Position numbers and translations under genes: made by a program. Shown piece after piece: positions 21,285 through 31,749 of a stretch of 64,000 nucleotides of DNA. This DNA is from Harmothoe impar (Eukaryota > Annelida > Polychaeta > Phyllodocida > Polynoidae). Each line of letters starts with the position of its first letter. Position 1 is the stretch's first letter. The notes beneath the pieces are model-generated. The model ran no database searches, was not told the origin of the DNA, and saw only the letters and a program-made list of their open reading frames with translations. The stretch spans positions 41,184,675 through 41,248,674 of the forward strand of contig OX381705.1 of NCBI GenBank assembly GCA_947462335.1, in the 5' to 3' direction.

Positions 21285-21650
21285 TGTGGCTCCAGATGGG
21301 TCAAAAGCGACCTGCCGACCTGTGGTGTTTTCCAGGCGACCTGACGACCTGGTTCAATAATATAAGCGACCTGGCGACTTTTGGAAAAGTTTGATAATAG
21401 CATAAATGGTCTAAAAAAGCGACTTTGTGACCTGGGGCCCTTAATTTCGGCGACTTTCCGACCTGAGGGGGGGGACCCCTCTGCACCCCCTCTTGTAACT
21501 TACCTTTCTCATTGTCACTACTAAATTGCCATATCTTTGGACCCCCTGATGTTGCTGTTACCATGGTATTGAATGATCAGGGAGTTTTTTGAGCTGCACT
21601 CCCAGTCCTGATTGCTTTCTTGGCAGTGGTACCCCTGACACTGGCCTGAT
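21285..21650. mobile_element. Word-repeat element built on GCGACCTGGCGAC
   Basis: It begins GTGGCTCCAGATGGG, very like the left end of the 12039 element (GGGCTCCAGACGGG). It continues with GCGACCTGCCGACCTG, GCGACCTGACGACCTGG, GCGACCTGGCGACTTTTGG, GCGACTTTGTGACCTGG and GCGACTTTCCGACCTG. The right boundary is uncertain; GTACCCCTGACACTGGCC near 21640 is a guess. There is no frame of interest; the 87-codon - frame is translated repeat. Confidence 0.6.
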
Positions 21651-21659
21651 GTAGGAATG

Positions 21660-23040
21660 ATTAATCAAAGATTGTGTTCATTGATTCAATATAGTATAAT
21701 AGAGTCAAATACATGTATACCTATATATGCATGGAATCCTACTCAATGTCCCATATATAAATGAATACATATGTACCTACTACGCAATTGAAATTCAAAA
21801 CAAACTGGCTTTTCGTTGGATCGTCAACGTGACTATATGGCCATTTACGTTTGTCGTTTCCGACTAAAAGTGTACATGTACAAAAGAATGTACTACCCAT
21901 GCCGAGAATTTGAGAATATAGTATAACCCACAGGTTATACGTGGGAATACATTAATACGGTAAAACATTCTTTCTACGATAGTAGAGCCTCAGACAGCGT
22001 ATAAATTATTTACATCGGAGTATAACAAAGGTGTATAGCAATAGTATACAGGCGGTCAGGTACATAAAGTGCCCAAATAGTCTGTATGGATTCACTATCT
22101 ACATGTACAAGTAATCAGATGGTCCGGTGTTGTTGGTGGCTATAGGCTAGTATAGCTCCTGCACCCAAGTTCCAAGCAGTACAAAAATATACCATAAATT
22201 AATCAAATTATCAATTTCGATTTTCAGCGAATCTGAAAGCAGCCTATATTTTTTATCAATTTGAAACAGAATTGGTAAAATATTATGACATATTTTGATG
22301 GATATAGTGCCCTAAAAAGTGTAATTATAACTAATATAGGTTCCATTCCGGGCCCAAATCTGGCCACTTTTGGCCCCTTTTGGCCAATTCTGCCTTCATC
22401 TTTGGACATTGATATTTCAGCAATGGGAATAGTTAAGGAAATCCATGAAATATCACTGGAAAGGAAATTTAGTTCTTCATAATTCGAATAGAAAAATCTT
22501 AAAGTGAGATTTTTTTGTGTATTTTTTATTATTTTTTGACTGAAATGAAGGAGACAAAAAAAGAGATTTCATTTTCCAATCATCACTGTTTCCATGGCAA
22601 CCCAAAATTCCAATTTTCAAAATATATCAATCATATCAAAATAATCAAATCCTTGTCCTGTTAGCTTTTTCAGTGGTATTTACATGTCTGTTGTAGCCCC
22701 AGGGACTGCAAAATTATCAACAACCGCACATAACATGTTAGGAAAGTATCATGCTTTTGGTTGGAACTTGGGTGTGGGAGCTGTAGGTGCTGTGTACACC
22801 TTCGATTTGAGCTATTAAATGACCATATATGTTGAAATCCACACCTTTTATTAAAGATTTCCGATATTTTTTTAAATCCCATTTTTCCAGGGCGGCCATC
22901 TTGAAAAATGGCCGCCACGCCCCCACCCACCGGATACAAAAGTGCAAATGTCCTAAAAAGTAAACTTGACATAGAAAAAAACAGGGTCTCCGAAAATCCC
23001 TCTGACGGGGGAGGGTATCCATTTCTGGTCCATGGTCTAA
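21660..23040. other. No supported gene; AT-rich, one GGCCATCTTG/GGCCGCC patch
   Basis: The stretch 22200-22660 is T/A-rich with repetitive phrases (TTTTGGCCCCTTTTGGCC). At 22888-22930 the text GGCGGCCATCTTGAAAAATG and GCCGCCACGCC has a YY1-like core on both strands. I cannot tell whether this is a decayed element or a promoter fragment. Confidence 0.35.
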
Positions 23041-23054
23041 TTAGTATAACACTC

Positions 23055-23308
23055 TACGCTGGCTACCTGCGTGTAGTATAGTACACGCAGGTGTAGGCCA
23101 ATCCACTCTGTGAGCGAGGTGGGGTCCAGGCTTGGCCAAAATCTGACGCATAGTTCCATACAGTCCTACAGGTGGCGAAATGTATTATGTATAACACAGC
23201 GGAAGACAGAGGTGTCACCTAACAGAAATTCCCTGAACCTGGATGATTGACAGGCCTTTAATTGGCCTACACCTGCGTGTACTATACTACACGCAGGTAG
23301 CCAGCGTA
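23055..23308. mobile_element. Foldback MITE with 10-bp target duplication (MULE-like)
   Basis: The element begins TACGCTGGCTACCTGCGTGT and ends with the inverse, ACACGCAGGTAGCCAGCGTA. The inner arm continues to GTGTAGGCCAAT. Flanks are TATAACACTC at 23045-23054 and 23309-23318. Each arm itself contains the palindrome CCTGCGTGTAGTATAGTACA plus CGCAGG, so single-stranded DNA could fold in two ways. Target duplications of 9-11 bp are typical of Mutator-like elements; that assignment is inference. Confidence 0.88.
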
Positions 23309-23319
23309 TATAACACTCT

Positions 23320-25710
23320 AGAACCGGTCATACCCTGTCGGACCAGGTGGAAGTTTAGCTTGTGTCCAGCTTTGATCTACCCTACCCAATTAGTGTTCCC
23401 ATGCTGAGGGGTGCCTGTAGTAGTATCTGTTGTTACCCATAGATCTGGTTACTGCAGACAGCGTCCAGTTCAGCCCACATGTCCATGTTAGAGGGTGTGG
23501 TCAGCCAGGTAACCATGGGAACCTACCTAAGATTAATAATGTGGACCAGGATCAGAACCCCACCCTTAACCCCCGCCTCACACCCAGGGCCAAAGGTTAC
23601 ACGATCATATGGACATTTACTTGTGATCCACATGTGTTTCCAGTAGGCTTCCCACTTGTAGCCTAATTCTGTAGCCCAATAATCGCTACATGTTCACAAT
23701 AATTCAGATATCGTGGCAGGGGACGCAGGACAGTAATAACCGTTGATAAATGATGATGTCAGGTGCAAGATATGAATACCACATTGTAAGGTCGTGCCAT
23801 TTGATTTCCCTGCTCTGTGGGCCATACCAACACTAAATGAGCTCGATGTACCTCTATGATGTCTCAGTTACTCCCCATAGTCTGATCGTACACTATCCAG
23901 CGTTGATTTCAATTCTCCTGTAGTGGGAATCACAGACATATAATGTATGTTCACCTGCATAATCTTGTAATGCTAATCACTGATGTATACAATTACCTTA
24001 CACCCCACCGGTAAGATAATTGTGGCGTTAGAGACCCGTAAACAAGACAAAATTATCATCATTATCTATTAAGATGAGCACAGTGCGGGGTACTGATTGC
24101 AGCAATTACTCAGCAATTAGCAACGGTTTCAGAAAACTGTAGATATCAGTGGATGTGCATGTATATATTGTTGCCTTCTCTTACTTGCACTATTGTACCA
24201 GTCATGTGTTTACATGTACACTATACAGAGACATGGAAAGCGGGCGGGGGGGGGCACTTTTCACCAAAACCCCAAAAGATGTTAGACATAAAAGGCTAAG
24301 TGAAACGGGGTAAAAAAGAAAGGGGTCAGAAAGTGCTTGCCTTGCCCCTGCCACACATCTCTTTGCAACAAACAATAAAATTAATAATTTGTAAATATGA
24401 TATATGTTAGGGGCCCTAGCGGAGGCAATGCAATGAGCACAAGCTAGGTTATACATTTTACTTTTTATGTTATCTGTTACCCGAATAAAACATTTAAAAA
24501 AGACACATGACAGTTTATAATCATTCATAATCAATTGCCTACACTCATGACGTTGAAGAAAGCACACTATTTTGTTGGGCCATTTTGATGGTTTAAATGA
24601 CTGAATTTTGAGAAATAAAGGGGATACTACCCCGGTACTTATTGACCATGTGAATACGAAGGTTAAGCCTTTTGTACATGTACTAAGAGGTCACCATGCA
24701 ATCATTGGAAGGCCAACTTTGATAATCGCGACATGGACTCGATAACATTGAAACCTGATGGCAGCATCATTGATGTTGTGGAATGTAATAACTACAAGGT
24801 GCTTGTGAAACCCAACACCAATCAGTCCTTTATAATGGTTACACCCCTGCCGGAACAGCTCGTGTGAAGCAGGAAGTGGACTGCCCCATGGACCACTTGC
24901 TCCCCACAGGGCATGGCACACTCCTGCCCTGAGGCCAAGTATGGAAACAGTATCCCCCTCTGCTCACCACCTCATCAAAGCCTCCTGGGCACCATGCTGA
25001 TTCTCTTCCATTCCCAGAAGGGGTGCATGGCTGGTGGTGAGAAGCTCGCGGGGTGAGCAGCTCGGGGTGAGCAGTTGAGGGACAGCTCACAGCTCTGGTA
25101 TGTGTCAGCAGTAAGGGGAGACACGGGGCCCTTGTGTGGGGCGTCCAGGGGTCTAGGGGGCCTTCATGTCTCACGCGACCCAACTGCTCCTTTTTATCTC
25201 TGTCATACACAGAGTTGTCTTTGTAGGAGAATGCATGAGGCAAGCAAAATACAGGCAATATATATGTTGCTGATATATGTGTAAGCCCCCCCCCCCAAAA
25301 AAAAAAAAAAGTAAAAGAAAAGAAAAACACACAAAAACCAACCAACTACATATCTTGAAATTATATCCTATCACAATCAATCAACTCATTTATTTCAACT
25401 GTCAAAGAGACAAGACTATACTATGAATGGGGATGTACGTGTACAGAAGTGCTCTTGTTGCTGTACATTCCCGCATCGATGTGAAATGCAGATTTACAGT
25501 ATCCCAACCATTTCCCAGCTTCAAACCTGTTAGCATCAAGACATTTCATTTGACCTAGCGGTACCTGACAGTGAGACGCCTCCCAGACTATCTGCTGACC
25601 CCTCGGTGTGCGGGACACCGCAGTACTGATACATGTACCGTGGGTGGTGCACCCGGGGTGGTGCAGAGGAGGCTGCACCTGTAGGCCTACTAGAGCACTA
25701 GACCACCGTG
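23320..25710. other. No supported gene; plain DNA
   Basis: The longest frame is 168 codons on - at 24839-25345. It crosses an A/C homopolymer junction (25266-25310) and encodes phenylalanine and glycine runs, so it is not credible as a protein. Other frames are short. A G-run lies at about 24244-24253. Confidence 0.4.
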
Positions 25711-25714
25711 GTCA

Positions 25715-25950
25715 TTATAGGGGCCCTTGATGGGGGGGTCCCCATGTCGCATGTCGGTTTTAAGAAATGGCCATGTCGCATGTCTATGTCGCTTAAAAAT
25801 GCTCATGTCCCATGTCGATTTTAAGAACTGTCCATATCCCATGTCACTATCTTTTTTTAAGCCTCATGTCCCATGTCACTAGGCCTCATGTCGCATGTCG
25901 AATTTAAGGAATGCCCATGTCGCCATGTCGAATTTAGGGGTCTAGGGCCA
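25715..25950. mobile_element. Word-repeat element built on CATGTCGCATGTCG
   Basis: The words CCATGTCGCATGTCGGTTTT, CCATGTCGCATGTC, TCATGTCCCATGTCGATTTT, TCATGTCCCATGTCAC and TCATGTCGCATGTCGAATTT follow one another with spacers ending TTTAAG(A/G)A. The left side is GGGGCCCTTGATGGGGG and the right side GGGTCTAGGGCC, the latter nearly identical to the right end of the 12039 element. This suggests one family with different internal words. No coding frame. Confidence 0.65.
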
Positions 25951-25959
25951 TATTATACG

Positions 25960-27340
25960 TAGGGAAATCCCACTTTATATCTCTGTGCCAATACTGACCT
26001 GAGACCCAGTGGGGTAGGGTGACCCAGTGGTAATATAAGCAGGTACGCCCCCTCCATACCCCAGCACACACGTATCTCTCCCACCCTCCCTTCTCTAGAC
26101 TATGCATGGAGCATGGGTCAGGCCGCCCCATACATGTAGACGGAGGTTAGACGTGCGAGGGGATTGACCAAGTAGTGGACATCACTAGGCTGCCCTGTAC
26201 ATTCCCTACAGGTGCCCTTACCCACAACACTCACAGTGAGGTGCTTTGCGTGTGTGGTCGTGTGAGCTGCTCAGAGCTTGTCACAGGTAGGCATCATGAA
26301 AGACGTTGACACAGGCAGGACTAATAGGCATCATATCACAAAGGACAGACTTCTTCAGAGCACTGTTTCATACCACATGGCCCACGCCAGTAGAGGTAAC
26401 TCAGCTTTTCATAATCTTTTGGACCATGTGTTTGTGATGACCACTACAACATGTACACCTGTTACATGTTAATTGCATGCTAGAAGCTGATTATGGTTGA
26501 TATTGATAACGATTGTTCATGACCTATCAAGGGTTGGCTGGGTTAGATCGGCGAATTCCGGCATGACAGGACTGAGGATATACCACACATAAGCATTTCA
26601 AAAATTAGAGATGGATCATTGATATATGTGTATCATATCTCTATACTCTGGCATTTCAATATAATGAATGCGTGGGGGGGGGGGGGGTACATGGTACTTC
26701 AATATATGCAGATGGCACATTGGCAATAATATGTCATCAGCTGACATTACATCAAGTATATTGAGGTGCATGTATGACCATTGACCCTGCTGTCCCATTA
26801 GACACCTCTGTATGCCGCCTCTGACAGCACAAAGACACAGCTATGTGGACCACTGAGCTGTGTAGACTCAGGCCCCTGTGCCAGCTGACCACCGCCCATA
26901 CCTGGTACAGCACAGTAAAGACCTTTGGTTTATGGGTGCCACCTGGACATACCACCTGGAGCTGTTAGGACAGTGAGTGACCAGAGCTGCCGCTAGATGA
27001 AGCCCGTGCTCCAGCCCGTGTTAGATGGTGATGTATGGACGCCACACACAGCCTCTTCTTCCTGACACGCCTCTCTTCATGTTTGTGGTCGCAACAAGGA
27101 CACGCTGGGAATATAGGACGAGCTTTTTTGAATGTTAGATCAACTTGTTTTCATTGGTTAACTTAAACCAGTATGCTCACACAATGATTGGAAATGGTTA
27201 ATGCTAACAATGCATAAACAGGAATTCTACCTAAAACGTTGTAGCATGCCGTGCACAGCGTGTGTGGTGTGCTGCTGTACATGGTGTACAGTCAGCACCC
27301 CGGTGTTAGCAGACTAGCCGTGTCCACCCTGGAGGCACCA
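25960..27340. other. No supported gene; one G-run
   Basis: A G14 tract lies at about 26674-26687. The frames around 26750-26955 and 27251-27580 overlap on several frames with no recognised motif. Confidence 0.4.
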
Positions 27341-27348
27341 ATCACACC

Positions 27349-27588
27349 ATGGCCTCAGCAGCTGAGCTGGACTGGGACCTGCTCGGCTGGTACACCCTGT
27401 ACAACCCCAAGAAGAAGCACACCCCCCACACACCCACCAACCTGTGTACGGAGGGCTCAGAGCTACAGGAGAAAGGACTGGAGCACACAGAACAAGGCCC
27501 CCAGGCCCCATCCATGGAAACCAACATTAACACTGGATTTGTCAAAAACGGTCTTATATTCTTATTCTTATTCAACTTAAAACAATGA
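27349..27588 (+). CDS. Doubtful small open frame, 79 codons
   Basis: The frame starts at CACACCATGG, a reasonable start context, and reads MASAAELDWDLLGWYTLY with a lysine/histidine/proline-rich middle, ending FLFLFNLKQ. It ends before a run of ATTCTT repeats. No signal peptide, domain or splice structure is obvious, and two - frames overlap it. It could be a small protein, an exon or chance. Confidence 0.15.
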   Translation: MASAAELDWDLLGWYTLYNPKKKHTPHTPTNLCTEGSELQEKGLEHTEQGPQAPSMETNINTGFVKNGLIFLFLFNLKQ

Positions 27589-27975
27589 AGACCTGATAGC
27601 CGTCTTCAAAGCTCTGATATTGCCGGGTATTTGTGTATATATGGGTTAACATGAATACCAGCCAACAGTATGGTTAGTTGGGTTTTAATAGAGTAGTGTG
27701 TCGTTGGGAGTTGCTCGTTCTTCAGTAAGATCGCGGAGTAATGTCCATCTGGTTTAGACACCAGGTTAGTGTGTCAGAGCAAACAGTCACTCTTTTCTCT
27801 CTGCTTTCAATATAAACAACCTGTTCAGCTGTATTGAGTTTCACCCCATCCACCCTTCAATTATAGATAGACATATACATTTTAATATATGTAAAAACAG
27901 ATGTCTACGAATTTGTCCAATTCAATGTGAGTGTGAAATCCCCCCTCAAACAGGTTGTCCTTTGTGTTTTTGCAG

Positions 27976-28183
27976 ACTCGTTAACTGAGACCCAGAACCC
28001 GACTCAGGCCCTCCAGTTGGGGTTTGAGTTGGCCCTCAAGGAGAGGGATGCTGCCCTCAGAGAGAATGTGCGTGCGCAGGAGGAACGAGATCTCGCGTTA
28101 CGGCAGATCCATGAGATGCGACATGAACGAGACCAGACTGACGTGGACTCCCGACTACCCCGCTCCCCTAAACTCTCCAACAG
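27976..28183 (+). CDS. Internal exon encoding a charged coiled coil
   Basis: A strong acceptor (TTTGTGTTTTTGCAG) and a strong donor (CAACAG then GTAGGTA) bound a frame open throughout. The exon starts with two codon bases and ends two bases into a codon. The peptide runs SLTETQNPTQALQLGFEL, then ALKERDAALRENVRAQEERD and LALRQIHEMRHERDQ, ending SPKLSNR. The repeated ERD(A/L)ALR spacing and the alternating acidic, basic and leucine/alanine positions indicate an alpha-helical coiled coil of about 45 residues. Such segments occur in many scaffold proteins, including CARMA and DLG5 types, but I have no diagnostic motif. This is the best single exon candidate in the window. Confidence 0.5.
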
Positions 28184-28631
28184 GTAGGTACCTTTGTAAT
28201 AGAAATGAAGATTAAGAACTCACCTTTTACATAAATGACGAATGATGCCCTTTATTACTGAGGGTTTTATTGGTAGCCTACTACAGTCGTGGATATGCTT
28301 TGAGAGAAAGGTAGTAATATTGAAATATGTGATAGGAACAATTCGTGGCATAAAACCAAGACTATTGGGAGCACTTTTGCGCGTTCAGTCGTATTCTGAG
28401 AGAAACGGTTGATAATTTAAGACTAGACTTAACAGTTAGAGAAGACTCCTGCTTTACATCGATACTACCGTAGTAGTCTAAAGGAATACACGCAGATTAC
28501 AAAACAACCTTATGGCAGACATAAACATCATTTTAAAGTTGACATTTTAATCTTCAAATTGGTAAAGGAGAAGGGCTGTAGTGTAGCTGACTAACCCGTT
28601 TAGTACTGTGTGTCGTTACTGGTGGCTGCAG

Positions 28632-28715
28632 ACACAGACTGAGGTCATGTGGCTGTGGCCGCAGCAGGAGGCGACCCCGACCCAGCAAGTTTCTCAACAA
28701 TCTGCGCTCCTCCAG
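28632..28715 (+). CDS. Candidate exon, basic linker
   Basis: An acceptor (TGGTGGCTGCAG) and donor (CTCCTCCAG then GTAACC) enclose 84 bases. In the phase inherited from the exon at 27976 the peptide is HRLRSCGCGRSRRRPRPS then KFLNNLRSS. It starts with one codon base and ends two bases into a codon, so it can be included or skipped without shifting the frame. A second frame (TQTEVMWLWPQQEATPTQ) is also open, which lowers confidence. The phase agreement with both neighbours is the main support. Confidence 0.35.
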
Positions 28716-28719
28716 GTAA

Positions 28720-29715
28720 CCATTCATGTGGATCCACCTCTCTGCTGCTTCAGTCCAACTCCTGTCTCAGTCGTCTGCATGTGTCACTGTCCTCAGCTCC
28801 CGTAACATGACTCTGTACTGCGGTGTAGGGCCCACGGTGTGAAGCTGACCCCCACTGGGGTGAGTCATGTGACTCGTCACCTGGTGTAGAGCTCAATGTT
28901 GTCCTCCGTCCTTTACCATTGTCACAGACCACTACCTGTCAAGTCAGACATTGTTAGTACTGTTAGAACATGAACATGTAGTATTTGATTTATACACATT
29001 ATTAAAGTGGGCAGTCACTATCGTTACCCCATTCTGGATGACTTGTTAAGCTTGTAGGCATTCTGCTGGTGTATAAGTTTACTACAGACTGTCTGTACTC
29101 TTTTAAAGGCCCAGTCGTAACGTGCCCCTCATTACATAACCTACAAAGAGGGCTCCCTCCGAGAGTATTCAGAGCTCCCAGATCCCCTGCTGTACCCCTA
29201 CAAAAGATTACCCTGTGGGTTCATCTCGTCACCTTCCTCCAACAAAGCACCAAGCTGTTTGCCTGCTTAGTACTACATTTGTACTAGCTTTATAAAGCAG
29301 CGGGCACCTTTGTAGTGGGATTAAACCGCTACTGGGATTTGATGTAACTCTGGGCATCTGGATCAGACGGTAATGTTTAAGGGTACAGCCTCTACACACA
29401 CTTACTGTCACCTCCCCATACCAGTCCATACCACCATTCGGGGCTGCACGGCCTTAGGGTGTCAAGGGCTAGGTATTCCTATGTACATGTGTTAATTATG
29501 GGGAGGTGCAGGTGAAAAAGGTACACAATTAATTACATCTACAGACAGGGTGCGCGACCAGCACACTGCTGTAGGGTACTGACACATGATGCTGGGATGT
29601 GGAGAACAACTACCTGTAGTCACATACTGGGCATTCCAGTGGTTTCAACAGCAATGCATTTACTAGGATTAAATGAGCATTTAATGGCGCTAGCTGACAA
29701 GCGCGTGTACCGGTG
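28720..29715. other. Putative intron, nothing identified
   Basis: Plain sequence with scattered short frames on both strands; no repeat termini seen. Confidence 0.4.
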
Positions 29716-29724
29716 TACAAATTA

Positions 29725-30168
29725 CAGGGTTGCCACTGTCAGGGAAAATATTTTTCATTCCAGGTCAGGGAAATGTCAGGGAATTTAAGATTTTTTGGCA
29801 AAATGTCAGGGAAAATGATATTTTCTGAAAATCTCAGGGAAAATAATATTTTGTCAGGGAAAATCCTTGAAATACCCACAAATATCACCTATTTTCTTTG
29901 AAAAACCCTGTATTTTACTAAGATTGTAAGGGAGAAAATTATCCTCAAAAAAGAGGGGTTAAAAATGTTGCACGCCCCGATACACAAAACCCCCCCTTGT
30001 TAAATAATGACCACTCGCTAAGTAGAAGATAACTTTAAAAAAGTGTGCATATTCATATTTCGATGGCATTTAAAAACATAGGGTTTATGTCGCGATTATC
30101 AGGGGAATTTGATATAATGTCAGGGAAAAGTCAGGGAATTTAGAAGTACCTTGTTGGTGGCAACCCTG
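29725..30168. mobile_element. hAT-like MITE with CAGGGTTGCCAC ends and TCAGGGAAA repeats
   Basis: The inverted ends are CAGGGTTGCCAC and GTGGCAACCCTG. The flanks share AATTA (ACAAATTA on the left, AATTAATA on the right), possibly a shifted or decayed duplication. The interior repeats TCAGGGAAA(A/T) about a dozen times. A fragment at about 29985-30025, CCCCCCCTTGTTAAATAATG plus ACCACTCGCTAAG, is the right end of the GGGAGTGCTC MITE family, which must have inserted here. No transposase is present. Confidence 0.82.
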
Positions 30169-30245
30169 AATTAATATACCTTACTGTAGTTGTGCCCCAG
30201 ACCCTGTATATGACTAGTATTGATTAGCATGTTGGTGCATATAGC

Positions 30246-30330
30246 CGTAAATCTCCCGTAGGTCTGGGATCGAACTGGTCTCAGACACCTAATCCTTATC
30301 GGCCATCGTGACGTGTGAACATTACCTTCC
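30246..30330 (-). other. tRNA-like pol III promoter pair (SINE head or tRNA relic)
   Basis: On - the text GATGGCCGATAAGGATTAGG resembles the 5' half of a class II tRNA with an A box, followed at tRNA-like distance by CAGTTCGATCCCAG, a good B box. The region between is too short and irregular for a functional serine or leucine tRNA. It is more likely the head of a tRNA-derived SINE or a degenerate tRNA copy. Downstream on - the sequence continues toward the hAT-like element at 30168 without an A-rich tail I can identify. Confidence 0.4.
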
Positions 30331-30339
30331 AGTTGGGTA

Positions 30340-31480
30340 AATATACCAGGGTGCGGACACAATCCATAAGGTCCAATAGTCGCCACCTTCTCACCTCCCC
30401 TACAAGGGACATCGTTTAGCACCGGGCTGTACATTAATAGTACTGCTATAGCTGCTTATACAACGCTGATTGATGCCACATTTCCCATTCCTTTGTTCCC
30501 CGCTCATACTTTCACGTTGCATTATTTTCCACAGTATGGTGTACAGTAAGTTGCCGTTATTGTCACTGCTTTGTGTGACCTGTGAGACAAAAACACAGCC
30601 ATATTATATTGGTATTGTGGTTGTGTGCATGCATGCCCGTGGATATCAATAGCGATATATGCGCAGACACTATTGACAATTGTTATTTCATATGATATAT
30701 CAGGTGCACGTCTGAGCTGAGTATATAATGGGTGTAAAGCTGGTGTGGCAGCAGCATGGATGGGGCAGTGTTTGGAGAGGGCTTTCCTCCTGGGTGTATT
30801 GTTGAATTGTATTGATCAGTGAGGGGTCCCGCCCCAACCTGTCCACCACCTGATATTGCACACCTGTATTAATGATTTAAGTGACCGTTTCTGCAGCCGG
30901 GAGCCCATGGTAAGTGACCGCTTATAACCCCCCCCCCCCCCTCCTATACTCCTTCATCCGTGTGGTCAGTTTTATCGTGGATCTCCATCTACACAGTTGT
31001 TGCAATCGATTATTCTACCGGCATTTGCAGCATTTTTTGTATTGATAGATCACATACCGGTACATTAAATCGAAAGTTTTTTTTTGCCAAAATAACCAAT
31101 CCAATTACTGACATGAAATCACAGATACCGGTAGACAATCTAAATTGTATTGTTATCATATGTAAACCCCTAATTGCGATGAACCGGGGACTGAGGTTTC
31201 AGAATTTGATCGGGGAAAGTTCCGTCTGTACCCGCGTGTGCTCTATATCATAACCCAACACCCCTGATCATTTAACCCGATTCTATAGAGCATGCTTACA
31301 TCCTTTTATATGTATAGTGAAATAGAAATCTTTATTATGAAGTACTGTGCCTCCTGCGTCTCGTCGTCATAAGTCTACCCACGTCTGCAGGAAAGTGCCG
31401 TGCGGTCTGATCAATATGGTCATGTCCTTAGCATGGGTGTCATGCTCAACCCTGGTGTTGAATAGAGCGGTCATCCATGA
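30340..31480. other. No supported gene; one C-run
   Basis: C-run at about 30929-30941. The 97-codon + frame at 30960-31253 has no recognisable motif. Confidence 0.4.
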
Positions 31481-31487
31481 CTTACTA

Positions 31488-31744
31488 TGGCTGTGTCTCA
31501 TGAGATTGTAACAATTGGATAGTCTTTGACCGGGTGACGTCTTTGACCGGGTGACGTCTTTGATCGGCAAGATTAAAACAGTTGAGTTTAAAAGATATTA
31601 TAACACTATATATTACAGATTCCCCGGTGTTTCCGTGTACATACCCCCCCCCCCCATTTCAGCTGTTTTGATCTTGCCAGTCAGAGACGTCACCTGGTCA
31701 AAGACGTCACCCGGTCAAAGACTATCCAATTGTTACAAAGTCGT
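31488..31744. mobile_element. Second foldback element with 17-bp subterminal repeats
   Basis: The arms begin GTCTCATGAGATTGTAACAA and contain TTGGATAGTCTTTGACC. They are followed by 17-bp units TCTTTGACCGGGTGACG (two and a partial), then GCAAGATTAAAACAG. The right half mirrors this (GGTCAAAGACGTCACCC), ending TTGTTACAAAGTCGTGAGAC. The overall plan, outer GTCTCATGAC-like word and GACCGGGTG core equal those of the 12549 element, while the arm sequence and the 17-mer differ. The loop carries a C13 run. Confidence 0.85.
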
Positions 31745-31749
31745 GAGAC

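Noticed and set aside
24839..25345. 168-codon - frame
   Set aside because: It translates a poly-A/C-run junction into Phe/Gly runs; no recognisable protein.
27927..27975. Upstream extension of the coiled-coil exon to an ATG at 27927
   Set aside because: The extension crosses the polypyrimidine tract TTTGTGTTTTTGCAG, which is a far better splice acceptor.
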